Below are positions 50,921 to 60,328 of a stretch of 64,000 bases of DNA, in pieces. The stretch is from Rugamonas aquatica (GTDB lineage: Bacteria > Pseudomonadota > Gammaproteobacteria > Burkholderiales > Burkholderiaceae_D). A program made the translations under genes and the position numbers. The stretch is taken from positions 248,001 through 312,000 of the forward strand of contig NZ_WHUG01000007.1 of assembly GCF_009380215.1 (NCBI RefSeq), written 5' to 3'. The first letter of the stretch is position 1. The number at the start of each line of letters is the position of its first letter. The notes below the pieces were generated by a model. It saw nothing but the letters and a program-made list of their open reading frames with translations, was not told the DNA's origin and did not search any database.

Positions 50921-52198
50921 TCAGCTGCGCAGCAGATCGAGCCTGCCGCCGCGCGGCAGCGACGGGAACACCTGCACCAGCTGCTTGTCGCTCAACAGCA
51001 GATGACGCTCGGCGATGGTGGCCAGCACGTTGCGGAAGTCGGTCGTCACCGGCAGGTCGCGGCCCTCGTTCAACTCCGCATCGCCGACGCCGCGCCAATC
51101 GCCCAGCACCTTGCCGCCGCTGACGCCTCCACCCAGCACCCACATCACATTGCCGTGTCCATGGTCGGTGCCGCCGTTGCCGTTCTCGCGCGCGGTGCGG
51201 CCGAACTCCGACATCACCACGATCGTGGTCTGCTCGAACAGCGGTCCCAGTCGCTGCGCCAGCACCGCCAGTCCCTGCCCCAAAGGCTGCAAGCGATTGG
51301 CCAGCTGGCCGCGCGCCGCGCCCTGGCTGGCGTGCGTATCCCAACCGCCCAGCGCCACGAAGGCCAGCTGGATATTCGGATCGTTGCGCATCAGCCCCGC
51401 CAATCGGGCCGCATCGTCGGGGAAGCCGTTGGGCAGCGGTGCGCCGCCGTTCGCGGCCTGCATTTCGGCCGACATCATGCCGCCCATGCCGCCGCCGCTC
51501 ATCTTGCCGGCCGCCGCGTCCATCACTTCCTTGTGCGCGTCCTGGCCCTGCTGGTAGGCGGCGCCGAAGCGCGGGTTGTCCGCATACAGCTGGTCGAAGG
51601 CCTTGCCCACCGCCGGCCGGTCCAGCACATTGGCCTTGGTGCCGGCCGCGCCGTTGGCCAGGTTGACCGCCGCAGCGCGCCCCGACAGGATGCGCGGCAT
51701 CGTCGGGCCTATGCTCAGCGCGCGCGTCGGCGTGGTGGCGCCGGGCAGCGTCGCCACCAGACGGTTCATCCAGCCGTCCGCCGTGCTCTTGACGCCGGGC
51801 GTGGCCGATTCCATGTAGTCCTGCGCATCGAAGTGCGAGCGCGTGGCGTCGGGCGAACCACTGGCGTGGACGAAGGCCAGCTTCTTCTGCTCCCACAAGG
51901 GCAGCAGCGGCGCCAGCGCCGGGTGCAGGCCGAAGTAGCCGTCCAGGTTCAGCGCGCCGTTGTCGTCGCCGGGTTTGGCCAGCGCGATGGTCGGCCGCAG
52001 GCGCGCGTAGTTGGCGTCACCCACCGGCGCCACCACGTTCAAGCCATCCACCGCGCCGCGCAGCATGATGACGATCAGCTTGCGGCTGTTGGCATCGGCC
52101 TTCGGCGCGGCGGACGTCGCCGCCCATGCGTGGCGGCCCAGCGGTATCACCAGTCCTGCGCCGGCGGCCAGCGTGTTGAGGAAATCTCTGCGTTGCAT
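50921..52198 (-). CDS. DUF1501 family protein, Tat-exported
   Basis: 425 residues. A twin-arginine signal (MQRRDFLNTLAAGAGLVIPLG) is followed by the DUF1501 domain, a sulfatase/alkaline-phosphatase-like fold (KLIVIMLRGAVDGLNVV, HASGSPDATRSHFDAQDYME, MSEFGRTARENGNGGTDHGHG). The DH/GHG cluster could bind metal. Function is not known. It lies 19 bp downstream of the DUF1800 gene, its usual partner, and is probably in the same operon. Confidence 0.92.
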   Translation of the reverse strand: MQRRDFLNTLAAGAGLVIPLGRHAWAATSAAPKADANSRKLIVIMLRGAVDGLNVVAPVGDANYARLRPTIALAKPGDDNGALNLDGYFGLHPALAPLLPLWEQKKLAFVHASGSPDATRSHFDAQDYMESATPGVKSTADGWMNRLVATLPGATTPTRALSIGPTMPRILSGRAAAVNLANGAAGTKANVLDRPAVGKAFDQLYADNPRFGAAYQQGQDAHKEVMDAAAGKMSGGGMGGMMSAEMQAANGGAPLPNGFPDDAARLAGLMRNDPNIQLAFVALGGWDTHASQGAARGQLANRLQPLGQGLAVLAQRLGPLFEQTTIVVMSEFGRTARENGNGGTDHGHGNVMWVLGGGVSGGKVLGDWRGVGDAELNEGRDLPVTTDFRNVLATIAERHLLLSDKQLVQVFPSLPRGGRLDLLRS

Positions 52199-52217
52199 GG
52201 TGGTCTCCGTCGGATGA

Positions 52218-53675
52218 TTAGCGCTGCATGAAATCGGGACTGCCCAGCAGCATGGCCGCGCGCAGCGGCGCAGGGCTGGCGGCGACCGCGTCCTGCGTCT
52301 TGGCCGAGATCGAGCCGGCCAGCGTCGCCTGCAAGGCCTGCACGTCGAGCTCCGGCGCCATCTGCGTGGCGAAGGCGATGCGGCGGCTCAGCGCATCGGG
52401 ATTGAGCCAGGCCTCCTGCGTGTTCTTGTAGCCGTCCGGCGTCTGGCAGCCATACAGCGGCATGCCGAGACGGGTCAGCACGCCCAAGGTCTGCTTGATG
52501 TCCGGCGCCGCTGCATTGCCGGCGCGCGCGGCGGAGATCACGTACTGGTAAGGCGTCTTGAACTTCGCGCCCACCGCTTCCGGCGCCATGAACTCCGCGC
52601 TGGTGAACAGCGTGCGCAGCACGCTGCGGATATCGCCCTTGCTGTCGATGTAGGTTTTGGCCATGCGATCCACCAGCGCAGGCGGCGGCTGGTCCTGCAC
52701 GAAGTACTGCGCCAGCTGGAAGCTCAGGTGATGCGCGGTGGCCGGCAGCATCGCCAGCACGTCCAGCGCATACTCGCCCTCTTCCTGGCCGCCGGCCCTG
52801 ATGCGGCGGCCCAGCCAGACCTTGTCGTCGCGGTCGTGGCGCGCGGCGTCGAAGTTGAAGGTGCGGTTGCGCGCCACCAGCTCGCGGTTGTCGTAGGTCC
52901 AGCCGGTGAGCATGCGCGCCAGTTCCGTCACATCCTTCTGCGTGTAGCCGCTGTCCACGCCCATGGTGTGCAGCTCCATCAACTCGCGCGCATAGTTTTC
53001 ATTCAGGCCGCTGCTCTTGGCCTTCTGGCCGCCCTGTTTCTTCCCGCGCGGGACATAGCCGTTGGCGGTGGATACCCAGTTGTCCAGGTAGTACAGCATG
53101 GCCGGATGGTGCGCGGTGGCGCCCAGCAGGTCGCGGAAATTCCCCAGCGAGTAAGGGCGGATCGCATCGCGCTCGTAGCTGGCGATCAGCGCGCGGTCCA
53201 CGCCCTTGCCGGCGTAGACGTTGAAGTGATTGAACCAGAAATCGACCATCACCTCTTCCAGCTGGTTCGGACTGTCGATGGCGCGGACGATGCGCGCCTC
53301 CGCCGTCTGCCGGCCGATGGCGGCGATCACTTCGCGCCGTTTGGCCTGGTCGCCGTCGGACTCGTTCTTCGCCATGCCGCGCACTTCCAGGAAGCGCCGC
53401 AGCACCACGCCGGCCGGCTCCTGCGCCGCATCGAGGCCGGCCAGGCGCGCGCTCAACGCGGGCGGCAGCGGCGCGCCGGCGTTGAGCTGGGACTCGATAT
53501 AGCGCTGCACGCCCATCTGCGTCACCCGTTCGACATCGCCCGGCTTGGGCCCGTAGGCGATGCGGTTGAGGACATGGGCGGCGGCCTGTTCCGGCGTCAA
53601 CGGCTCGGTGGCGGCGGCGGTGGCGGCAGCGCTTGCGGCCACGGCCACCATGGCGATCCAGCGGAAAAGCTTCAT
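52218..53675 (-). CDS. DUF1800 family protein, exported
   Basis: 485 residues from the ATG at 53675 (GGAG seven bases upstream), with a signal peptide (cut after AAATA). DUF1800 markers include HVLNRIAYGPKPGDVERV, DFWFNHFNVYAGKG, NENYARELMELHTMGVDSGY and VTELARMLTGWT. The family is large and has no assigned activity; its members accompany DUF1501 proteins. Transcribed from the promoter at 53706-53733 with DUF1501. Confidence 0.92.
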   Translation of the reverse strand: MKLFRWIAMVAVAASAAATAAATEPLTPEQAAAHVLNRIAYGPKPGDVERVTQMGVQRYIESQLNAGAPLPPALSARLAGLDAAQEPAGVVLRRFLEVRGMAKNESDGDQAKRREVIAAIGRQTAEARIVRAIDSPNQLEEVMVDFWFNHFNVYAGKGVDRALIASYERDAIRPYSLGNFRDLLGATAHHPAMLYYLDNWVSTANGYVPRGKKQGGQKAKSSGLNENYARELMELHTMGVDSGYTQKDVTELARMLTGWTYDNRELVARNRTFNFDAARHDRDDKVWLGRRIRAGGQEEGEYALDVLAMLPATAHHLSFQLAQYFVQDQPPPALVDRMAKTYIDSKGDIRSVLRTLFTSAEFMAPEAVGAKFKTPYQYVISAARAGNAAAPDIKQTLGVLTRLGMPLYGCQTPDGYKNTQEAWLNPDALSRRIAFATQMAPELDVQALQATLAGSISAKTQDAVAASPAPLRAAMLLGSPDFMQR

Positions 53676-53705
53676 GGCGGAGCTCCGGTCGAAAAATATA
53701 TTTAC

Positions 53706-53733
53706 GTTATATAACAATATTGTCCTGCCTCAA
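53706..53733 (-). promoter_or_regulatory. Possible promoter of the DUF1800/DUF1501 operon
   Basis: Minus strand: TTGAGG (53728-53733), 16 nt, TATAAC (53706-53711). The -10 is part of the palindrome GTTATATAAC (53706-53715), a possible operator. Confidence 0.4.
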
Positions 53734-53797
53734 ACGACTGCCATGTATCGGTTGTAAGCGGCTGTAAGCGGCTGGAATGCATTGCTTCACAAATAAA

Positions 53798-53831
53798 TTA
53801 AACAATCGATTTAGTTATATCATTTGTTTAA
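53798..53831. promoter_or_regulatory. Inverted repeat upstream of the TetR gene (probable autoregulatory operator)
   Basis: TTAAACAA (53798-53805) and TTGTTTAA (53824-53831) are perfect 8-bp arms separated by 18 bp in an AT-rich segment just before the TetR coding region. The arrangement fits a TetR-family dimer-of-dimers site. It overlaps the earliest in-frame start (TTG at 53824), so that start is unlikely. Confidence 0.5.
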
Positions 53832-53844
53832 ATTATGTGATGTA

Positions 53845-54552
53845 ATGCCGCCCATGAACGCTAAACCTACTTCCATCGATACCAGCCAGCCCGCCGACGA
53901 CGGCCGCAAGCCACGTTCGGACGGCGAACAATCACGCGAACGGCTGCTGCACGCCGCCATGCGTTTGTTTGCCGCGCAGGGCTTTTCCAAAACCTCGACC
54001 CGCGAAATCGCCCAGGCGGCCAACGCCAACGTCGCCGCGATCAGCTACTACTTCGGCGACAAGGCCGGCTTGTACCAGGCCTGCTTCAGCTTCATGTGCC
54101 AACCGGAGCCGGAGCATATCGAGATGTTCGCCCAGCCGCATTTCACGCTGCGGGAGTCGCTGGATGGCTTCTACCGGCAGATGCTGGCGCCGCTGATGGC
54201 GGGCGAAGATGCGCAATTGATGGTGCGTCTGTTTTACCGGGAAATGCTGGAACCCACCGGCCTGTGGGAGCAGGAAATCAACAACAACATCAAGCCGGAA
54301 CATCTGGCGATGGCCGAGGTATTGAGCCGTCACCTGGGCCTTGAAAAGCCCACCGACGATGTACACCGGCTGACTTACGCCATCGCCGGCATGGCCGTGC
54401 AGATCATGGTGGGACGCGACATCATCACCGCGATCACGCCGCATCTGCTGGCCACGCCGGAGGCGATCGACATCTGGGCGCAGCACCTGGTCGGCTATGC
54501 CGAAGCCATGATACTGGCCGAGAAATCCAAAATTCAACGAGGGAAAGCATGA
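53845..54552 (+). CDS. TetR/AcrR-family regulator of the RND efflux operon
   Basis: 235 residues from the ATG at 53845; 53854 is an equally weak alternative, and neither has a ribosome-binding site. The HTH is RERLLHAAMRLFAAQGFSK followed by TSTREIAQAANANVAAISYYF, and the C-terminal ligand domain resembles the CecR/DUF1956 type. It is first in the operon, its stop overlapping the OMF start (ATGA), so it is made together with the pump it presumably represses. It likely binds 53798-53831. Confidence 0.9.
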   Translation: MPPMNAKPTSIDTSQPADDGRKPRSDGEQSRERLLHAAMRLFAAQGFSKTSTREIAQAANANVAAISYYFGDKAGLYQACFSFMCQPEPEHIEMFAQPHFTLRESLDGFYRQMLAPLMAGEDAQLMVRLFYREMLEPTGLWEQEINNNIKPEHLAMAEVLSRHLGLEKPTDDVHRLTYAIAGMAVQIMVGRDIITAITPHLLATPEAIDIWAQHLVGYAEAMILAEKSKIQRGKA

Positions 54553-55991
54553 AGATAATCCTACGCGCGGCGGCACTGGCCGTCGCCGCGTCGCTGAGCG
54601 CCTGCGCCACGCAGGCGCCCGCGCCGCACGTGGCCGCGCTGGCGCCGCAGCAGTGGCAAGCACCGCTGCCGACGCAGTTACCGCACAACGGCAGCCAGGC
54701 CGACCTGGCCAGCTGGTGGAGCCGCCAGGCAGACGCCTTGCTGGTGCAGCTGATCGAGTCTGCGCAAGCGGTCAGCCCGACCATCGCCACCGCCGGTTCG
54801 CGCATCGCGCAATCGCGCGCCGAACGCGTGGCCGCAGGCGCCGCGCTGGCGCCGTCGCTGGACGCATCGGTCAGCGCCAGCCGCAGCAACCAGCAATCGA
54901 CGATGCCGATGGGGACCACCTCGCAGGCGGCCCTGCAGGCGTCGTGGGAGATCGACCTGTTCGGCGCCAACCGCGCCGCGCGCGACGCCGCCCAGGCGCG
55001 CCTCGACAGCGCCCACGCCGGCTGGCACGACGCCCGCGTCTCGGTGGCGGCCGAAGTGGCCAACCAATACTACGGCCTGCGCGCCTGCGAACAGCTGCTG
55101 GCCGTGGCCGGGCAGGACGCAGCATCGCGCACCGACACCGCTCGCCTGACGGAACTGAGCACCAAGGCCGGCTTCCAGTCGACAGCCAGCCTGGCGCTGG
55201 CCCGCGCCAGCGCGGCCGACGGCAACAACCGCTACCTCGCGCAGCGCGCGGCCTGCGACATCAACGTCAAATCACTGGTGGCGCTGACCGCCATCGCAGA
55301 ACCTGAACTGCGCCGCAAGCTCGCCGACGGCGCGTCGCTGGCCGCCGGCGCAGCCGCCAGCGCGCCATCGATCGCCATCGCCGAACTGCCGGCGCGCACG
55401 CTGAGCCAGCGTCCCGACGTCTTCACCGCCGAACGCGAAGTGACGGCCGCCAGCGCCGATGTCGGCAACGCCCAGGCGCAGCGCTATCCGCGCCTGTCCT
55501 TGTCCGGTTCCGTCGGCTACGGCAACTTCCGCGCCGGCGGCGTCAACACCGGCACCGACACTTGGACCATCGGCCCGGTCGCGGTGACGCTGCCGCTGTT
55601 CGATGCCGGCAAGCGCCGCGCCAACGTCGACGCGGCCAGCGCCCGTTACGACGCCGCCGTCTCCAGCTACCGCGCCGCCGTGCGCCAGGCCGTGAGCGAA
55701 GTGGAACAGGCGCTGGTCAACCTGGACGCCACCGGCCAGCGCACCAGCGACGCCCAGGCCGCGCTGGACGGCTACCGCGTCAACTTCACCGCCACCGAAG
55801 ACCGCTACAAGAACGGGCTGGCCAGCCTGTTCGAACTGGAGGACGCCCGCCGCACGCGCCTGGCCGCCGAACAAACCGTCATCAACCTGCAACGCGACCG
55901 CAGCGCCGCCTGGGTAGCGCTGTACCGCGCCGCCGGCGGCGGCTGGACCGCCCCGGCCGACGGCGCCCCTGCTGTCGTCAGCGCCAACTAA
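54549..55991 (+). CDS. RND efflux outer-membrane lipoprotein, NodT family
   Basis: 480 residues. Lipobox LSAC in the signal peptide, then two OEP repeats forming a TolC-like channel (LVQLIESAQAVSPTIATAGS; second half LPARTLSQRPDVFTAEREV, then GYRVNFTATEDRYKNGLASL). It forms the outer-membrane duct of the RND pump whose adaptor and permease follow. Coupled to the TetR gene (ATGA). Length is usual. Confidence 0.93.
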   Translation: MKIILRAAALAVAASLSACATQAPAPHVAALAPQQWQAPLPTQLPHNGSQADLASWWSRQADALLVQLIESAQAVSPTIATAGSRIAQSRAERVAAGAALAPSLDASVSASRSNQQSTMPMGTTSQAALQASWEIDLFGANRAARDAAQARLDSAHAGWHDARVSVAAEVANQYYGLRACEQLLAVAGQDAASRTDTARLTELSTKAGFQSTASLALARASAADGNNRYLAQRAACDINVKSLVALTAIAEPELRRKLADGASLAAGAAASAPSIAIAELPARTLSQRPDVFTAEREVTAASADVGNAQAQRYPRLSLSGSVGYGNFRAGGVNTGTDTWTIGPVAVTLPLFDAGKRRANVDAASARYDAAVSSYRAAVRQAVSEVEQALVNLDATGQRTSDAQAALDGYRVNFTATEDRYKNGLASLFELEDARRTRLAAEQTVINLQRDRSAAWVALYRAAGGGWTAPADGAPAVVSAN

Positions 55992-56005
55992 AAACAAGAG
56001 CCCTT

Positions 56006-57163
56006 ATGAAAAACCTGAAAACCCATCTGAAACCTGTCGCCTGCGCATTGCTGGCCGTCTTCGTCATCGGCGGCGCCGGCCTGGCGCTCTACCCGTCGTC
56101 CACGCAAGCGGCCGACGACAAGAAAGCGGAAGCCCCGAAGCCGGCGCTGACCGTCACCACCACCAAACCGTCCGCCGCGCGTCTGCCGATCAAGCTGGCC
56201 GCCAACGGCAACGTCGCCGCCTGGCAGGAGGCCAGCGTCAGCAGCCAGTCCACCGGCCTGCGCCTGGCGGAAGTGCGCGTCAACGTCGGCGACGTGGTCA
56301 AGGCCGGCGATGTGCTGGCCGTGTTCTCCGCCGAAACCGTGGAAGCCGACCTGGCCCAATCCAAAGCCGCGCTGCTGGAGGCTGAAGCCAACGCCGCCGA
56401 CGCCGTCGCCAACGCCGCCCGCGCCCGCACGCTGCAAAACTCCGGCGCGCTGAGCGCGCAGCAGCTGAGCCAATACGCCACGGCCGAACAAACCGCCAAC
56501 GCCCGCATCGCCTCGGCCAAGGCCGCGCTGGCGAGCCAGCAACTGCGCCTGAAATACACCAAGGTGGTGGCGCCGGACAGCGGCATCATCTCGTCGCGCG
56601 GCGCCACCGTCGGCGCGGTGATCGGCTCCGGCACGGAACTGTTCCGCATGATCCGCCAGGGCCGCCTGGAATGGCGCGCCGAAGTGGTGGCCGCCGACCT
56701 GCGCAACCTGAAGGTCGGCACCGGCGCCGTCGTCAAGGCCGCCAACGGCAGTGAAGTGAAGGGCAAGGTGCGCATGATCGCTCCGACCGTCGACACGCAG
56801 ACCCGCTCCGCGCTGGTCTACGTCGACCTGCCGGAGGACGCCGGCAGCAAGGACGCGCCGTTCAAGGCCGGCATGTTCGCCAGCGGCCAGTTCGAACTGG
56901 GCACCTCCGACGCGATGACCGTGCCGCAGCAAGCCATCGTCGTGCGCGACGGCTTCAGCTTCGTGTTCCGCCTGAACGCCAACCAGCACGTCAGCCAGAT
57001 CAAGGTGCAGCCGGGCCGCCGCCTGGGCGACCGCATCGAAGTGCTGGGCGGCCTGACCGCCGACACGCAGGTCGTGGTGCGCGGCGCCGGCTTCCTCAAC
57101 GACGGCGATTTGGTCAGCAATGTCGCCGACACCGCGCCGGCCGCCAAGCTGGCCGCGAAGTAA
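56006..57163 (+). CDS. RND efflux periplasmic adaptor (MFP)
   Basis: 385 residues from the ATG at 56006, 14 bp after the OMF gene, with an N-terminal signal/anchor (ACALLAVFVIGGAGLALYP). The biotinyl-lipoyl-like domain (AEVRVNVGDVVKAGDVLAVF), helical hairpin (LEAEANAADAVANAARARTL), a closing lipoyl half (KYTKVVAPDSGIISSRGATV) and barrel domains are all present. It joins the NodT channel to the RND permease. A longer upstream frame starting at 55562 overlaps the OMF gene and is rejected. Confidence 0.93.
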   Translation: MKNLKTHLKPVACALLAVFVIGGAGLALYPSSTQAADDKKAEAPKPALTVTTTKPSAARLPIKLAANGNVAAWQEASVSSQSTGLRLAEVRVNVGDVVKAGDVLAVFSAETVEADLAQSKAALLEAEANAADAVANAARARTLQNSGALSAQQLSQYATAEQTANARIASAKAALASQQLRLKYTKVVAPDSGIISSRGATVGAVIGSGTELFRMIRQGRLEWRAEVVAADLRNLKVGTGAVVKAANGSEVKGKVRMIAPTVDTQTRSALVYVDLPEDAGSKDAPFKAGMFASGQFELGTSDAMTVPQQAIVVRDGFSFVFRLNANQHVSQIKVQPGRRLGDRIEVLGGLTADTQVVVRGAGFLNDGDLVSNVADTAPAAKLAAK

Positions 57164-57172
57164 GGACACGCC

Positions 57173-60100
57173 ATGAATTTTTCCTCCCTATCGATCAAGA
57201 ATCCGATCCCGGCGATCATGCTGTTCGCGCTGCTGACGCTGGCCGGGCTGCTGGCCTTCAAGGCCAATCCGGTGCAGGACTTCCCGGACATCGAACTGCC
57301 TATCGTCACCATCACCGCCACGCTGGACGGCAGCGCGCCGGCCCAGCTGGAAACCGAAGTGGCGCGCAAGATCGAGGACTCGGTCGCCACGCTGCAAGGC
57401 GTGAAGAACATCTCGACCACGGTGCTGGACGGCGTGTCCACCACGGTGGTGGAGTTCATCCTTGAGAAGCAGATCTCCGACGCCGTCAACGAAGTGCGCG
57501 ACGCCGTCGCCCGCGTCAAGGCCGACATGCCGGCCGAGCTGCGCGACCCGACCGTGACCAAGGCCGCCACCGCCGGCCGCGTGGTGATGACCTTCACCGC
57601 GGCCGCCTCCAAGGCGCCCGGCGAAAAGATGGACACCCAGGAACTGAGCTGGTTCGTCGACAACGCCGTCTCCAAGCGCCTGCTGGCGGTGCCCGGCGTG
57701 GGCGCGATCAAGCGCGTCGGCGGCGTGAAGCGCGAGATCCGCGTGGAGCTGGACGACGCCCGCATGGCCGCCCTGCGCGTGTCCGCGCTGGACGTGTCGC
57801 GTCAACTGCGCCTGGTGCAGAAGGAAGCGCCGGGTGGACGCGGCGATGTCAGCGGCGCCGAACAATCGGTGCGCACCATCGCCACCGTGCAGAGCGCGGC
57901 CGAACTGTCGGCCATCGAACTGCCGCTGACCGACGGCCGCCGCGTGCGCCTCGACCAGGTGGCCACCATCACCGACACCGTCTCCGAGCCGCGCGCCATC
58001 GCGCTGCAGGACGGCGTGCCGGTGATCGGCTTTGAAATCTTCCGCACCAAGGGCGCCAGCGAAACGGACGTGGCCAAGGGCGCCCGCGCCGCCATCGAAG
58101 AACTGGCCAAGAACAACCCGCGCGTCGAACTGAAACAGGTGATCGACAACGCCTTCCCGGTCGAAGAGAACTTCAACGGCTCGATGGAGCTGCTGTACGA
58201 AGGCGCCATCCTGGCGGTGCTGGTGGTGTGGTGGTTCCTGCGCGACTGGCGCGCCACGCTGGTGGCCGCGGCCGCGCTGCCGCTGTCGGTGATGCCGGCC
58301 TTCCTCGGCCTGTATTTGTTCGGCTACACGCTCAACATGGTCACGCTGCTGTCGATGGCGCTGGTGGTGGGCGTGCTGGTGGACGACGCCATCGTTGAAA
58401 TCGAAAACATCGCGCGCCACCTGCGCATGGGTAAAACCCCGATGGAAGCGGCGATGGAAGCGGCCGACGAAATCGGCATGGCGGTGATCGCCACCACCTT
58501 CGCGCTGGTCGCCGTGTTCCTGCCGACCGCCTTCATGGGCGGCGTGCCTGGCCTGTTCTTCAAGCAGTTCGGCTGGACCGCCGTGGTGGCGGTGCTGGCA
58601 TCGCTGGTGGTGGCGCGTCTGCTGACGCCGATGATGGCCGCCTACATCCTCAAGCCCATCATGCACGGCGAGGAAAAAGACGGCTGGCTGATGACGCGCT
58701 ACATCAGCGTGATGCGCTGGTGCCTGAAGCACCGCCTGGTGACGGCGATCGCCTCGCTGGCCTTCTTCGTCGGCTCGATCATGCTGGTGGGCCTGCTGCC
58801 GACCGGCTTCGTGCCGGCCGCCGACCGTTCGCAGACTCAGATCAACCTGGAACTGCCGCCCGGCTCCACGCTGGCGGAGACCCGCGTGATCGCCGAACGC
58901 GCCCGCAGGGCCGCGATGGAAGTCAAAGGCATCAAGGCCGTATTCAGCTCCATCGGCGGCGGCTCCAGCGGCGACGCCTTCGCGCCCGGCACCGCAGCCG
59001 AAGCCCGCAACGCCGTGCTGACGCTGACCACCGTGCACCGCAACGACCGCAAGGAATCGATGCCCGACCTGGAAGCGGAGATCCGCACCAAGTTGAACGC
59101 CATTCCCGGCGCCCGCTTCAAGGTGGGCCCGCCGGACAACGGCGTCAAGATGCAGCTGGTGCTGCGCAGTGAAGATCCGGTGGCGCTGAAGGAAACCGCC
59201 CAAAAAGTGGAGCGCGAAATGCGCACGCTCAAAGGCGTCGGCAACGTGCGCTCCAGCGCCTCGCTGGTGCGTCCGGAGATCATCGTCACGCCGGACTTCG
59301 CCAAGGCCGCCGATCTGGGCGTGACCGCGGCCTCCATCGGCCAGACCGTGCGCGTTGCCACCGCCGGCGACTACGACACCGACCTGACCAAGATGAACCT
59401 GCCGGAACGCCAGGTGCCGATCCGCGTCAAGCTGCCGGACGCCGTGCGCGCCGACCTGGACGCCATCGGCCGCCTGACGGTGCCGGGCAAGAACGGTCCG
59501 GTGCTGCTGGCCACCGTCGCCACCATCACGATGGACAGCGGCCCGGCGCAGATCAATCGCCTGAATCGCAGCCGCAACGTGACGCTGGAAGTGGAGCTGG
59601 GCAAACGCTCGCTGGGCGAAGTGAACGAGGAAGCGCGCGCGCTGCCGACCATGAAGAACCTGCCGCCGTCGGTGAAGATCGCGGAACTGGGCGACACCCA
59701 GGAGATGGCGTCGCTGTTCGCCAGCTTCGGTCTCGCCATGCTGATCGGCGTGGTCTGCATCTACTGCGTGCTGGTGTTGCTGTTCAAGGACTTCATGCAG
59801 CCGGTGACGATTTTGTTCGCCCTGCCGCTGTCGATCGGCGGTGCCTTCGTCGCGCTGCTGGTCACCGGCCGCGCGCTGTCGATGCCGTCGATGATCGGCC
59901 TGATTATGCTGATGGGGATCGTTACGAAAAACTCAATCTTGTTGGTTGATTATGCTATTCTGGCGCGTCAGGAAGGCATGAGCCGTTTCGAAGCGTTGGT
60001 CGATGCCTGCCATAAGCGCAGCCGTCCGATTCTGATGACCACCATCGCCATGGGCGCCGGCATGATGCCGCTGGCGCTGGGCTGGGGCGCCGATCCGAGC

Positions 60101-60307
60101 TTCCGTTCGCCGATGGCGATCACGGTGATCGGTGGCCTGATTACGTCGACGTTATTGAGCCTGCTGGTGATACCGGCCGTGTTCACCTACATCGACGATC
60201 TGGAACATCTGCTGAAACGCCTGATGGGCATGCTGCGTCGCCAACCGGCGCCGGCGCCTGAAGAAACCGCCCCACCGCTGCGCAAAGTCGCCGGCGGCGG
60301 CCACTAA
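57173..60307 (+). CDS. RND efflux permease, HAE1 family
   Basis: 1044 residues, typical of AcrB/MdtB-type pumps: 12 helices and two large periplasmic loops. Proton-relay residues are present: D404-D405 in GVLVDDAIVEIENI and K919 in GIVTKNSILLVDYA. The opening FSSLSIKNPIPAIMLFALLT matches the family. It exports drugs, dyes or solvents by proton exchange. It begins ten bases after the adaptor gene. A GyrI-like gene follows 21 bp downstream. Confidence 0.95.
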   Translation: MNFSSLSIKNPIPAIMLFALLTLAGLLAFKANPVQDFPDIELPIVTITATLDGSAPAQLETEVARKIEDSVATLQGVKNISTTVLDGVSTTVVEFILEKQISDAVNEVRDAVARVKADMPAELRDPTVTKAATAGRVVMTFTAAASKAPGEKMDTQELSWFVDNAVSKRLLAVPGVGAIKRVGGVKREIRVELDDARMAALRVSALDVSRQLRLVQKEAPGGRGDVSGAEQSVRTIATVQSAAELSAIELPLTDGRRVRLDQVATITDTVSEPRAIALQDGVPVIGFEIFRTKGASETDVAKGARAAIEELAKNNPRVELKQVIDNAFPVEENFNGSMELLYEGAILAVLVVWWFLRDWRATLVAAAALPLSVMPAFLGLYLFGYTLNMVTLLSMALVVGVLVDDAIVEIENIARHLRMGKTPMEAAMEAADEIGMAVIATTFALVAVFLPTAFMGGVPGLFFKQFGWTAVVAVLASLVVARLLTPMMAAYILKPIMHGEEKDGWLMTRYISVMRWCLKHRLVTAIASLAFFVGSIMLVGLLPTGFVPAADRSQTQINLELPPGSTLAETRVIAERARRAAMEVKGIKAVFSSIGGGSSGDAFAPGTAAEARNAVLTLTTVHRNDRKESMPDLEAEIRTKLNAIPGARFKVGPPDNGVKMQLVLRSEDPVALKETAQKVEREMRTLKGVGNVRSSASLVRPEIIVTPDFAKAADLGVTAASIGQTVRVATAGDYDTDLTKMNLPERQVPIRVKLPDAVRADLDAIGRLTVPGKNGPVLLATVATITMDSGPAQINRLNRSRNVTLEVELGKRSLGEVNEEARALPTMKNLPPSVKIAELGDTQEMASLFASFGLAMLIGVVCIYCVLVLLFKDFMQPVTILFALPLSIGGAFVALLVTGRALSMPSMIGLIMLMGIVTKNSILLVDYAILARQEGMSRFEALVDACHKRSRPILMTTIAMGAGMMPLALGWGADPSFRSPMAITVIGGLITSTLLSLLVIPAVFTYIDDLEHLLKRLMGMLRRQPAPAPEETAPPLRKVAGGGH

Positions 60308-60328
60308 CATCAACTCAAGGAGATCGAT

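Noticed and set aside
53753..53772. Tandem TGTAAGCGGC repeat before the TetR gene
   Set aside because: Only two 10-bp copies; not enough to call a functional repeat.
55562..57163. Adaptor protein starting at 55562
   Set aside because: It would lie inside the NodT gene in another frame; MKNLKTHLKP at 56006 gives a proper signal/anchor.
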